Part shown: piece by piece, positions 35,044-42,950 of the stretch
Position numbering within the stretch: position 1 is the stretch's first letter
Layout of the letters: every line of letters starts with the position of its first letter
Source: an uncultured Paracoccaceae bacterium
GTDB lineage: Bacteria; Pseudomonadota; Alphaproteobacteria; Rhodobacterales; Rhodobacteraceae
Direction of reading: 5' to 3'
DNA length: 61,240 nt
NCBI GenBank assembly: GCA_947500135.1
Contig: CANMQX010000016.1
Coordinates: 1-61,240, forward strand
The notes under the pieces: model-generated
What the model saw: the letters and a program-made list of their open reading frames with translations, nothing else
The model's database searches: none
Told to the model about the DNA's origin: nothing
Program-made: the position numbers and the translations under genes

Positions 35044-35376
35044 ATGGGAAAGAAGAAGAACGGAACACGTTATCCAGAAGAACTGCGCGCGCGAGCGGTG
35101 CGGATGGTTTTGGATCACGAGAGCGAATACGCGAGCAGATCGGCAGCAATATTGTCAATCTCTCAGAAGGTTGGATGCAGCAGGGACAGCCTACGCATTT
35201 GGGTGAAGCAGTATGAGACGGATACCGGCAAGCGTGACGGTGTGACGACAGCGGAGCGGGATCGCATCAAGGAGCTTGAGCGCGAGAACCGGCAACTGCG
35301 CCAAGCCAATGAGATTCTCAAAAAGGCATCTGCTTATTTTGCACAGGCGGAGCTCGACCGCCCATTCCGCAAATGA
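35044..35376 (+). CDS. IS3-family OrfA (transposase HTH subunit)
   Basis: A 110-residue protein with an HTH (YPEELRARAVRMVLDHESEY) and a C-terminal leucine-zipper-like helix (RIKELERENRQLRQANEILK). Its stop overlaps the orfB start (ATGA), so OrfB is made by reinitiation or by frameshift fusion as in other IS3 elements. Confidence 0.92.
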   Translation: MGKKKNGTRYPEELRARAVRMVLDHESEYASRSAAILSISQKVGCSRDSLRIWVKQYETDTGKRDGVTTAERDRIKELERENRQLRQANEILKKASAYFAQAELDRPFRK

Positions 35377-36272
35377 TTGCCTTTATCAAAGAGAACAGGG
35401 CGCTTCACGGGGTCGAGCCGATCTGCCGAGTTCTGCAAATCGCCCCATCAACGTTCTATGAAGGCATTGCCATCGAGCGTGATCCTGACCGGGCTTCGGA
35501 TCGGGCGAAACGGGATGCGTTTCTTCGCAAGGAGATCGCAGACGTTTGGGAGAAGAACCGGTCAATACATGGCGCGCGCAAGCTATGGCACGCGATGAAG
35601 CGCGAGCAGTTCGAGATCGCCCGCTGCACTGTCGAATGCCCAATGCGCCAGCTTGGTATTCAAGACGTGCGGCGCGGCAAGAAGATCAAAACCACCTACG
35701 GCCAGCCTGCCGATCAGTGTCCGCTGGATAAGGTCAATCGTCAGTTCAGGGCCTCTCAGCCAAACGAACTTTGGGTGTCAGACTTCACGTTCGTTTCGAC
35801 CTGGCGTGGCTTTGTCTATGTCGCCTTCGTGATCGATACCTTTGCCAATCGGATCGTCGGCTGGAAGGCGTCAACAACACAGGACACGCAGTTTGTCTTG
35901 GACGCATTGGAACAGGCAAGCCATGCGCGTAGACCGGCTGAGAAACTGATCCATCACTCTGATCGGGGCAGCCAATACGTGTCGATCAAATACACCGAAA
36001 GGCTGGCAGATGCCGGGCTGGAACCGTCCGTCGGCAGCGTCGGCGACAGTTATGATAACGCTCTCGCCGAGACGATCATCGGTCTGTTCAAATCAGAGGT
36101 CATCAACCGCCTCGGTCCGTGGAAATCCAAGGATCAGGTCAAATGGGAAACACTGCAATGGATCGATTGGTTCAATCGGCAACGCCTGCTCGAACCTCTT
36201 GGCTACATCACGCCAATCGAAGCAGAGGAGAAATACGAAAGAGCCTTGAAGTCAGACAAAATCGCAGCTTGA
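35373..36272 (+). CDS. IS3-family OrfB (DDE transposase)
   Basis: A 299-residue integrase-fold transposase. The first acidic residue is in ELWVSDFTFVSTWRGF, the second in HHSDRGSQYVSIKY, and the third is the glutamate in DNALAETIIGLFKSE. An HTH-like N-terminus (MIAFIKENRALHGVEPICRV) leads. All three catalytic residues and normal length are present, so the enzyme should be functional. Confidence 0.93.
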   Translation: MIAFIKENRALHGVEPICRVLQIAPSTFYEGIAIERDPDRASDRAKRDAFLRKEIADVWEKNRSIHGARKLWHAMKREQFEIARCTVECPMRQLGIQDVRRGKKIKTTYGQPADQCPLDKVNRQFRASQPNELWVSDFTFVSTWRGFVYVAFVIDTFANRIVGWKASTTQDTQFVLDALEQASHARRPAEKLIHHSDRGSQYVSIKYTERLADAGLEPSVGSVGDSYDNALAETIIGLFKSEVINRLGPWKSKDQVKWETLQWIDWFNRQRLLEPLGYITPIEAEEKYERALKSDKIAA

Positions 36273-36490
36273 AACACGAACTCAACAGTCTCCGGCAAAA
36301 CCGGGGCGGTTCATACCGAGAACAACCGCTCTGTTCGCAGCGTTGTCAACGCTCGCTCGAGAATGTGCGGTCGCTAACGGTACATGGGGGTTCTTGTGAA
36401 AAACCCTCAAAAATCCGAAAACCCGTTAATGTCTGGATGATCAGGCAGAGCTGGCACCAAACACCAATGGCTCGGCTCGACAGGTGTCAC

Positions 36491-36557
36491 TGTACCCTAA
36501 TTAATCAGATTCCGCGGATTGGACGCGTTTTCTGCAGTTTCTGTACCCTTAATTACA
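36491..36557 (+). repeat. Left-end transposase-binding repeats
   Basis: Two copies: TGTACCCTAATTAATC at 36491-36506 and TGTACCCTTAATTACA at 36542-36557, 51 bases apart. They are direct repeats reading inward. Confidence 0.75.
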
Positions 36558-36578
36558 ATATATCCACAGGGCATCAAA

Positions 36579-37565
36579 TCATCGCATGACACAGCTTTCG
36601 CGCTCCCAGATCGCATCGGCTCGTGCTAGAAGTGCTTGACGATCTGCATGAGGCCCCAGTTCCGAGATGGCCTGTCGCGCTGCGGCAATTGCACTCTCCG
36701 ATACTTTCGGTCGTCTCGGTTGATGTGTTCGTTTTTCAGGCACAGATTGATTTTTTGTCCGTCTAGGAAGCCGCCGCTCCAAGTCGATCGACAACTGACC
36801 AATCCTATCGACTACACGTCTGTGCAGATGGAATGACCGACAGACTTCGCGAAGAGCTTGGTCATTTCCTTTCAAGATGATTGCCGCGCCAAGCAAGGGT
36901 CGGGTCGTGCACAATTCAACTGCCGCGAGCGCTTTGAATCTCTCCCACTGTGACCATGAGGTGAGCGGCGCCGCGTGCGTTAAACCGAGCATTTTCAACA
37001 GATGCAAAGTTCGATCAATTCGACGTAACCGCCTGATATGTTTGGCATCTGCGACCTCTTTTAGAGCCAGCGCTCCTTGAGCGGCGCGGACACTTATCCT
37101 GTGTGATAGACCGTCAGCCGGATGCCTCGCCTTAAGGGGTCGACCACAGTTTTCGCAAGTCATCGACCACGCGAAGCGCCAGTGCCGTAGGATCACTCCG
37201 GGCGTCTGGACCATACAGTTTATGCAAACCTGGAAGTCATCGTTCGATACATATTGAACCGGAAGATGCATCGTGTCCGGAAGCGTCATGGCCGCGATAT
37301 CATCCCGCGTCTGCTCAACCGCCCGAGACAGTCGAGCCCAGTTCACCTGTCCGAGATCGTTCATACGTTCCGGCACCCTGCCCTGCCCCAATCCGAGATA
37401 GCCGCAAAGCTCTTCGACTGAACAATGATTGGCCCGCGCCAACCGCCCGATCCAGCTCGAGAAGAGCTCGTCGGGTACCGGCGGCGGGCGGCGCGGCAAA
37501 GGGTTCACGTTCACCCGAACTCTGCCATGGGCTGGCGCGGAATACTCCAGGCGTGCTTCGCCCAT
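36579..37565 (-). CDS. tniQ: TniQ-type target-selection protein
   Basis: A 328-residue protein of the TniQ family. PDELFSSWIGRLARANHCSV near the N-terminus is the family hallmark. A zinc-ribbon follows with CINC and, about 20 residues on, CENC. TniQ links the ATPase filament to a target in Tn5053- and Tn7-like elements. At 328 residues it is shorter than TniQ of Tn5053 and lacks an obvious second domain. Its start overlaps the tniB end by about 55 bases, so the three genes form one operon. Confidence 0.85.
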   Translation of the reverse strand: MGEARLEYSAPAHGRVRVNVNPLPRRPPPVPDELFSSWIGRLARANHCSVEELCGYLGLGQGRVPERMNDLGQVNWARLSRAVEQTRDDIAAMTLPDTMHLPVQYVSNDDFQVCINCMVQTPGVILRHWRFAWSMTCENCGRPLKARHPADGLSHRISVRAAQGALALKEVADAKHIRRLRRIDRTLHLLKMLGLTHAAPLTSWSQWERFKALAAVELCTTRPLLGAAIILKGNDQALREVCRSFHLHRRVVDRIGQLSIDLERRLPRRTKNQSVPEKRTHQPRRPKVSESAIAAARQAISELGPHADRQALLARADAIWERESCVMR

Positions 37566-38368
37566 ACCGGCTGCCAGGAAGGAACTGCCTCGTCGGTGAT
37601 CCGCTCGTCACCGGTCTCGATCGCTTCGATGGCCAAAGACTTGATCATGATAAACACGCGCGAGGTGACGCCGCCCGTTACCTTCAAGATCGTTCGAAGC
37701 GACGCCACCGTCAGGCCCGACCGCTCCTCGAGTGCCATCGCGGCGATCAACGTTTGGATCAGCCGAGAGAACTCCACATCGTCCTCCCAGAGCGGCAGAT
37801 AATGTTCGTCCAACCGACGGGCCAGTTGGTCGTCACCGCGGACGGCCTCAAGGGCTTCGTTGACACCGAAGACGACGAGCGAAGCGCAGAGATCGTTGGC
37901 CAGGAAGCGTAGCATGTTCAAGAACCTGCGCTGCTCCCGATAACTGCCCGCGAGCAGGTTGTGCACCTCATCAATCATCAGCATCTTGAGGTCCATGTCC
38001 CGAAGATGGCTGAGCGCACGCACCTCGAGCTCGGACACGGTATGGCGACCCCACATCGGGGCCCCGATCGTCGACAGGATATGCTGATAGAACCGCCGCT
38101 CGTCCGGGGCCGGCGGTGCCTGAACCAGCAGGATGGGTGTCTTCGTGACGCCCAGTTCTGCGTTGTACTGCGTCGGGTATTTGCTCGCCATGCGCTTGGC
38201 AATCATCGTCTTGCCAATGCCGGAACTGCCATAAACCATCAGGCCCGGCATCCGACTCTGATGCGGCATTTCCATCAGGGATGTCAGTCGGTTGAGAACA
38301 ATCGTTGCACGGTCGAATGCGATCCAGTGATCGCTACGGATACGGTCAATTCTTTCGGTTGGGGTCAT
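37511..38368 (-). CDS. tniB: TniB-type AAA+ transposition ATPase
   Basis: A 285-residue ATPase. It starts MTPTERIDRIRSDHWIAFDR, a typical TniB N-terminus; upstream in-frame codons are read from tniA and were rejected. Walker A is GSSGIGKT and Walker B is LKMLMIDEVHNLL. A sensor region follows (SLVVFGVNEAL). TniB/TnsC proteins form filaments on DNA and pass the target to the transposase. The gene overlaps the end of tniA by 23 bases. Confidence 0.92.
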   Translation of the reverse strand: MTPTERIDRIRSDHWIAFDRATIVLNRLTSLMEMPHQSRMPGLMVYGSSGIGKTMIAKRMASKYPTQYNAELGVTKTPILLVQAPPAPDERRFYQHILSTIGAPMWGRHTVSELEVRALSHLRDMDLKMLMIDEVHNLLAGSYREQRRFLNMLRFLANDLCASLVVFGVNEALEAVRGDDQLARRLDEHYLPLWEDDVEFSRLIQTLIAAMALEERSGLTVASLRTILKVTGGVTSRVFIMIKSLAIEAIETGDERITDEAVPSWQPVWAKHAWSIPRQPMAEFG

Positions 38369-40013
38369 CGAACTCTTCAATCGGATAGGTGGGAAGGTCA
38401 GGGTTGCCGGTATCGATCGCAAACATTTCCCGGGATGGATCGCGGCGCGACTGTTGCTTGGGAAGCCGGGCTTGGCGCTCACTCTCCAGACGAGTAGTCC
38501 TTGTCTTCTGACGCGCCGCCTCGGCCAGTCGTCTCTGCGCGTCAATCACCTGGAACAAGGCCTTCTCATTGATCCGGCCTCCATGCCTGTCCTGCCATTC
38601 CTTCCGCGCCCGACGACTTTCCCAAAGCGATATCCGGGGATGGCTCAGATCCCGATACCGCGCCAGGATCATGCGCCCGTCATCGACGAGAACCCAGACC
38701 TGTGACAGGTCTCTCGGGTCATACTTCACCTGCACCTTGCCGCTGCCCCGTCCGACCAACGACGCAAAGGCATCGCTCCAGTAATGCACCCCAAAGAGGG
38801 TTATCCCGGTACGCCCGAGTTGGCGCCACTCAAAGGGCAAGAAGCTTGTCCGGAAGGCTTCAACATCGACAACTTGCCGCCCTGCAGTATCCCCGCCCAA
38901 GTCAGCCCAGGCTGCAAGCGGTGTTCGTCCGAGTGCCTCATGACGGGTATTGTGGTAGCGACATATCTCCAGATAAAGCCAGTCCTCGAACTCAGCCAGG
39001 GTCAGGACGGCATGTTTCTCACTGTCATAGTCCCCCTTTTCGGCGGCCGAAGATTGGGTAGTCCCGGGCAGCACATGCACTGCCCCCATGGCCGTTCCGA
39101 TCAGACGTTCAATGTGGCCGCCGAAGTGTGTGGCGCCGGGCGGGCGGTATTCGACGGCGATGCCCCAATCTTCGCAAGCCGATGAGAAAGCTTCGCTGTG
39201 GAACTCCTGGGCATTGTCAACATGGATTGCCTGCGGGATACCCGACGTCGGCCACACTAGCTCTTCCAGCGTCCCGGGGACGTGGACTGATTTACGGCGC
39301 ATGCAGTGATCAAGGCAGAGCGCGATCGACAGGACCGACGGTGCATCGTAGCTGACAAAGGCCCCAAGAACGATCCGGCTTGCGACATCAATGGCAACCG
39401 TCAGATATGGCCGCGCAAGAGGCCGCCGATTGACGTGATCAACCAGTATGATGTCAGCCAAGGTGTGATCAATCTGAACGATGTCCAGCGGCGTTCCGAC
39501 CGCAAGCCGACCAGGACGCGCCGCAAAACTCTTGTTCGCCTCCTTTGCGCCACGGCGCCTTCGAACGATCTCTTTCTCATCCATTGCATCAAGCCGAGCT
39601 TTTAACGTCTTTCGGGTCGGTGGCTGGAACCCCTTTGCCTCACATTCCGCACGGATCTCTCGCCAAATTCGCAAAAAACTGGATCGCTCGCGAACCAGGT
39701 AGTAGCACCGCAGGCGCGCATCAATGAGGTCTTCAACTTCTTGCGTGACCCGTTTCGACCCCGGTTTCGGCCCGCGCCGACCCAGTTCCAATGCCGCGGC
39801 CCGACCATCGTTCTCGCGCAAACGGCGATAAAGCGACCAGGTATGGCTTTTCGCCAAACCCAGTTCCCAGGCGGCATCTCCGATCGCGGCACTGATCGGC
39901 TCGCCGTTCTTCTCAAGCTCCAAAATTGGACGGAGAACCCAAGCTCGATGTTTTGCTAGACGCTCACTGACCACGCCAATCCCCTGCCCCAACTGGTCAG
40001 CACTTATCCACAA
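38346..40013 (-). CDS. tniA: TniA-type DDE transposase
   Basis: A 555-residue Mu/TnsB-class transposase. N-terminal HTHs occupy about residues 1-160. The catalytic core shows DDE residues in VQIDHTLADI, AIHVDNAQEFHSE and FGGHIERLIG. A C-terminal beta barrel (FGVHYWSDAFASLVG) and a basic tail that should contact TniB follow. The length is normal for TniA. The start lies 13 bases inside the right-end repeats, so TniA binding may repress its own expression. Confidence 0.92.
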   Translation of the reverse strand: MWISADQLGQGIGVVSERLAKHRAWVLRPILELEKNGEPISAAIGDAAWELGLAKSHTWSLYRRLRENDGRAAALELGRRGPKPGSKRVTQEVEDLIDARLRCYYLVRERSSFLRIWREIRAECEAKGFQPPTRKTLKARLDAMDEKEIVRRRRGAKEANKSFAARPGRLAVGTPLDIVQIDHTLADIILVDHVNRRPLARPYLTVAIDVASRIVLGAFVSYDAPSVLSIALCLDHCMRRKSVHVPGTLEELVWPTSGIPQAIHVDNAQEFHSEAFSSACEDWGIAVEYRPPGATHFGGHIERLIGTAMGAVHVLPGTTQSSAAEKGDYDSEKHAVLTLAEFEDWLYLEICRYHNTRHEALGRTPLAAWADLGGDTAGRQVVDVEAFRTSFLPFEWRQLGRTGITLFGVHYWSDAFASLVGRGSGKVQVKYDPRDLSQVWVLVDDGRMILARYRDLSHPRISLWESRRARKEWQDRHGGRINEKALFQVIDAQRRLAEAARQKTRTTRLESERQARLPKQQSRRDPSREMFAIDTGNPDLPTYPIEEFDDPNRKN

Positions 40014-40025
40014 AACCGACCGTAT

Positions 40026-40138
40026 GCTAATAAAGGGTACAGTATGGTAATTAACGGTACAATATGAAAATTAAGGGTACAGTCAACCATTGATATTATA
40101 GGATAATTCCAAACCGGATTCTGATTAATTAGGGTACA
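40026..40138 (-). repeat. Right-end transposase-binding repeats
   Basis: Four copies on the minus strand: at 40123-40138, 40066-40081, 40046-40061 and 40026-40041. The inner three are spaced exactly 20 bases apart. Consensus TGTACC(C/G)TTAATTAnC. The two-against-four asymmetry of left and right ends is what one expects of Tn7-like elements. Confidence 0.8.
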
Positions 40139-40144
40139 GTGACA

Positions 40145-40289
40145 CCTGCGCGTTGGGCGAGATGTCGAGAAACCACTGGGGTTTGTTGCTGAGGCTGATG
40201 AATTCCAGTTCATAGTCGATGCCTTTGGCTTCGAGCAGGGCAGTGACGCGCTGCACAAACGGGCATATTTTGAAGCTGACGATTTTCAT
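40145..40289 (-). pseudogene. Glutathione S-transferase N-terminus, cut by the transposon
   Basis: The first 48 residues of a GST or glutaredoxin-like protein: MKIVSFKICPFVQRVTALLE, then FISLSNKPQWFLDISPNAQV. The thioredoxin-like fold starts normally with a CPF active-site segment, but the frame then enters the transposon tip. The rest is not found on the other side of the element. It is dead. Confidence 0.85.
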
Positions 40290-40345
40290 TGTGTATTTCC
40301 TTTTATGGTCGATGCATCGAGCATCAATACGTTGGGGCAAATTTT

Positions 40346-40717
40346 TTAGGATTTAGTCGCGCAGGAACAGTCTTGTAGACAGCGCGTGATCTTCATCCAT
40401 TCGGCCAGTGCGACCTGGAACGCTTGGCGTCCCTTTTCAGTTACCGCATAAATCTTGCGCTCGCGGCCCGAGACGATTTCGGATTTGAACGTGACATAGC
40501 CGCCGTCGGTGAACTGTTTCAGCACCGGGTAGATCGTGCCTTCGCGCGGGGTGCAGCAGCCGTCTGTGCGCCGTGCAACAGATTTGGCGATGTCATAGCC
40601 ATGCAATTCCGCATCCTGCAGAACGCAGAGGATGAAGAATTTGGACAGGCTCATCTTGATCGTATTGCCCCAGTATTCGGGGTCGAGCAGGTCGGGTGTG
40701 TTGGCAACTTTGGTCAT
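40346..40717 (-). CDS. PadR-family regulator
   Basis: A 123-residue winged-helix repressor starting MTKVANTPDLLDPEYWGNTI. The PadR core is present: KFFILCVLQDAELHGYDIAK, then TPREGTIYPVLKQFTDGGYV and the wing RKIYAVTEKGRQAF. The C-terminus CLQDCSCATKS carries three cysteines, plus two before the core helix (GCCTPRE), which might give thiol sensing. The cut GST gene lies directly downstream, so it probably belonged to its regulon. Confidence 0.88.
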   Translation of the reverse strand: MTKVANTPDLLDPEYWGNTIKMSLSKFFILCVLQDAELHGYDIAKSVARRTDGCCTPREGTIYPVLKQFTDGGYVTFKSEIVSGRERKIYAVTEKGRQAFQVALAEWMKITRCLQDCSCATKS

Positions 40718-40841
40718 GCGCCGCATCTATACCTCGATGGTCGATGCGTCAAGTGGTTTTGGGTGGAACTTCCTTGACCCCTTCTGCGAGCGTTCAAGCG
40801 AAGATTGCAGCGGCACGAGACATGCCGCTGCCCTTACTTTT

Positions 40842-41594
40842 TCACCTCAACATACCCGGCAGGCTAAGATCGCCTGAGGCCACATCAAAAACATCTGTCA
40901 CGCACAACAGGGGGGCGTGGATGTTCGCGTTTACACGCAGGGCCGCAGTCACGCCGTCATAGCTGACCCCGGACAAGTCCACGTCACTGGCAAAGCCAGC
41001 ATTGACGCTGATTTCGGGCCCGTCAAACAGGGGCGTAAAGCCGGGGCTGTCCAGAAAGATCGGAAAGCCGGGCCAAGTTGCGGGCAGTTTCGGGGTGCTG
41101 TCCTCGGGGATGTCGCGCACGGCCAAGGCACCTGGGCCGCAAGCCTCGGTCGGGGTCAAGACAACCCAATGGCTGTGCCATTCCACGCCATCGTTCGCAG
41201 GATCGCCATCGTCATTTTCGTCAAACAGCGGCGTGTCATCAAAGTCTGGGTGGCTGGTGGCGGCCATTGCCAGAATGCCGGTGCCGCCCTCAAAGCCAAC
41301 GGCAGACGGGTCAAGCGACGTGGGCCAGACATAGGACCAGACGTCGGCCCCGCCAACTGCGCCGGTCGCAGCAGGGGTATCCGCGCCCGCCGTTCCATTG
41401 GTCGTCATGTGAAAGGTCACGGTGTTGCCAGTGCGATGTGCGTGGGCGGCCAGAATGTCAAAGGCGGCGACCTTGCTGTTATCTGCGGGCGATTGAACCG
41501 CGTCGTGCATGTCTGCGGCGTGATCCCCGCCGGCAAAGGCTGCGCCAGCGGCAAGCGCGATTGCGGCGGCTGTGATTGATATCTTGGTGGTCAT
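40842..41594 (-). CDS. Exported protein of unknown function
   Basis: A 250-residue protein. The first 22 residues, MTTKISITAAAIALAAGAAF plus AG, form a Sec signal peptide. The mature part starts with a histidine- and aspartate-rich piece (GDHAADMHDAV) and has an acidic loop DDTPLFDENDDGDPANDGVE and HSHWVVL that could bind a metal. Two cysteines (EACGPG, LLCVTD) may pair. I do not recognise the family. The start 41594 is divergent from a MarR gene, with a shared 90-base region. Confidence 0.65.
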   Translation of the reverse strand: MTTKISITAAAIALAAGAAFAGGDHAADMHDAVQSPADNSKVAAFDILAAHAHRTGNTVTFHMTTNGTAGADTPAATGAVGGADVWSYVWPTSLDPSAVGFEGGTGILAMAATSHPDFDDTPLFDENDDGDPANDGVEWHSHWVVLTPTEACGPGALAVRDIPEDSTPKLPATWPGFPIFLDSPGFTPLFDGPEISVNAGFASDVDLSGVSYDGVTAALRVNANIHAPLLCVTDVFDVASGDLSLPGMLR

Positions 41595-41619
41595 TACGAG
41601 TCTCCTTGGCGTCAGTTGG

Positions 41620-41632
41620 TAGCGACTCGCTA
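41620..41632. promoter_or_regulatory. Palindromic operator candidate between divergent genes
   Basis: TAGCGACTCGCTA is a perfect 6+1+6 inverted repeat in the 91-base gap between the exported-protein gene and the MarR gene. A TCGACTCGA-like half copy lies near 41667. It is well placed for MarR binding to control both. Confidence 0.5.
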
Positions 41633-41685
41633 GCATAATGTGATTTAGGATTGCAATGATAATTTCGACTCGATACTTAAATGGC

Positions 41686-42237
41686 ATGACATCAGACCAA
41701 AACATCCGCGCCTTGATGAACAGACTGGCAAGACTGGACAGCGCCAGCAGCTGGTCCGGCGACTTGAATCCGGTACAGAGGTCTGCGCTTGAATACCTGC
41801 GCGATGCCAACCGGTTCTCGCGCTCGCCCTCGCATGTTGCCGAGTTTCTGGGGACCACACGGGGAACCATGTCGCAGACCCTCAAGGCGCTGTTGCGCAA
41901 GGGTTATGTGGAAGAGGTGCGATCTGACAGCGACAAGCGCTCGATCTCTTATGCGTTGAGCAAGGCGGGTCAAGCCGTGTTGGGCGATGATGGCATTGTT
42001 GCCGTGGCGCTGGCGAAATTGACGGACCCTGTGTCAGATGCCTTGGAAGGCGGATTGCGCGAAACCTTGCGGCAAGCCCTTGCGCTGAACGGTGCAAAGA
42101 CATTCGGGCAATGCCGCAGCTGCCGGTTTCACCAAACCAAAGGCGCAACCGCGTTTTGTCAGCTGCTTTCACTGCCCTTGGCCCCGTCAGAGACGATGCA
42201 GATATGTGTCGAACATCAGGATTGGCAAACCGCATGA
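41686..42237 (+). CDS. MarR-family regulator with C-terminal cysteine cluster
   Basis: A 183-residue regulator. The winged helix is clear: SPSHVAEFLGTTRGTMSQTL, then RKGYVEEVRSDSDKRSISYA. After the usual dimer helix the protein continues with CRSCRFHQTKGATAFCQLLS and MQICVEHQDW, a Cys-X2-Cys-X10-Cys-X13-Cys arrangement. This could hold an iron-sulfur cluster or zinc, or act as a redox switch, which is uncommon for MarR proteins. It overlaps the MOSC gene start by ATGA. Confidence 0.85.
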   Translation: MTSDQNIRALMNRLARLDSASSWSGDLNPVQRSALEYLRDANRFSRSPSHVAEFLGTTRGTMSQTLKALLRKGYVEEVRSDSDKRSISYALSKAGQAVLGDDGIVAVALAKLTDPVSDALEGGLRETLRQALALNGAKTFGQCRSCRFHQTKGATAFCQLLSLPLAPSETMQICVEHQDWQTA

Positions 42238-42938
42238 TCCCACAATTTACGGCACGGATTGATGGTGTGTTTGTCGGCGCGGTCCAGGACCGTTGGCCGG
42301 GCAAGCCCCCGTCGGCCATCCAGAAAGATCCCGTCGCGGGCGCGCAAGACATTGGCCCACACGGCTTTTTCCGCGATGCCCAAGCTGATCTTGCGGTGCA
42401 TGGTGGCGCGGACAAGGCCATCCATCACTATGCCTTTGATCACTACGCGGCGTGGCAGGCAGAAGGTCTTGTGACGCAGGGGACAGCCGCGGCGGCTTTT
42501 GGTGAAAATATCTCGACCGTTGGGATGACCGAAGACACCCTGTGCATCGGTGACATTCTGCGTCTTGGCAGTGCAACGGTGCAGATATCGCAGGGGCGGC
42601 AGCCGTGTTGGAAACTGGGGCTGCATACGGGGCAAGACAAGATGCCTTACCTGTTTCAAAAGACGGGGCGCACGGGGTGGTATTATCGCGTGTTGGACGG
42701 TGGCGCGGTTGCGGTGGGGGACACTATTGGCCTGATTGATCGCCCACAGCCGGATTGGACCGTGCGCCGCGTGACCCAAGCGCGGTTGACCAAGCGCATC
42801 GACCCAGACGATGCCGCCCAATTGGCCGCGATGCCGCAACTGGCCGAGGGGTGGCGCGCGGCTTTTGCCAAAATGGCCGCAGGGCAGTTGCGCGAGGACA
42901 CATCCAGCCGGTTGGATGGCCCCAGCAACGTTGGCTAA
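42234..42938 (+). CDS. MOSC-domain protein (YiiM-like)
   Basis: A 234-residue protein with a MOSC (molybdenum-cofactor sulfurase C-terminal) domain. Motifs: HGGADKAIHHYAFDHYAAW, FGENISTVGM, and GRQPCWKLGLHTG with the likely sulfur-carrying cysteine. Stand-alone MOSC proteins like YiiM reduce N-hydroxylated compounds with a molybdenum cofactor. The gene is translationally coupled to the cysteine-rich MarR. Confidence 0.88.
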   Translation: MIPQFTARIDGVFVGAVQDRWPGKPPSAIQKDPVAGAQDIGPHGFFRDAQADLAVHGGADKAIHHYAFDHYAAWQAEGLVTQGTAAAAFGENISTVGMTEDTLCIGDILRLGSATVQISQGRQPCWKLGLHTGQDKMPYLFQKTGRTGWYYRVLDGGAVAVGDTIGLIDRPQPDWTVRRVTQARLTKRIDPDDAAQLAAMPQLAEGWRAAFAKMAAGQLREDTSSRLDGPSNVG

Positions 42939-42950
42939 GGCAGTCTGCGA

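Larger units (their letters stand above)
34996..36313 (+). mobile_element. Complete IS3-family insertion sequence (1318 bp)
   Basis: Bounded by inverted repeats TGAACCGCCCC...TTGCCGGA at 34996-35019 and its complement at 36290-36313. It carries orfA and orfB. No target-site duplication is seen: the flanks are AAA on the left and TAC on the right. Together with the missing part of tetR, this suggests a deletion after insertion. The IS looks intact and may be active. Confidence 0.9.
36485..40144. mobile_element. Minimal TniABQ transposon (about 3.66 kb, no cargo)
   Basis: The tips begin TGTCACTGTACCCTAATTAA at 36485, with the exact complement ending at 40144. Inverted identity reaches four bases further (CAGG) on each side. 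Inside lie only tniA, tniB and tniQ, plus transposase-binding repeats at each end. No resolvase, no tniR and no passenger gene is present. No 5-bp target duplication is found, so one flank was altered after insertion. The right tip lies inside a glutathione S-transferase gene. Confidence 0.85.

Noticed and set aside
40026..40138. Regularly spaced repeats considered as a CRISPR array
   Set aside because: Units are 16 bases with 4-base gaps, too short, and they match the transposon tips; they are transposase sites.
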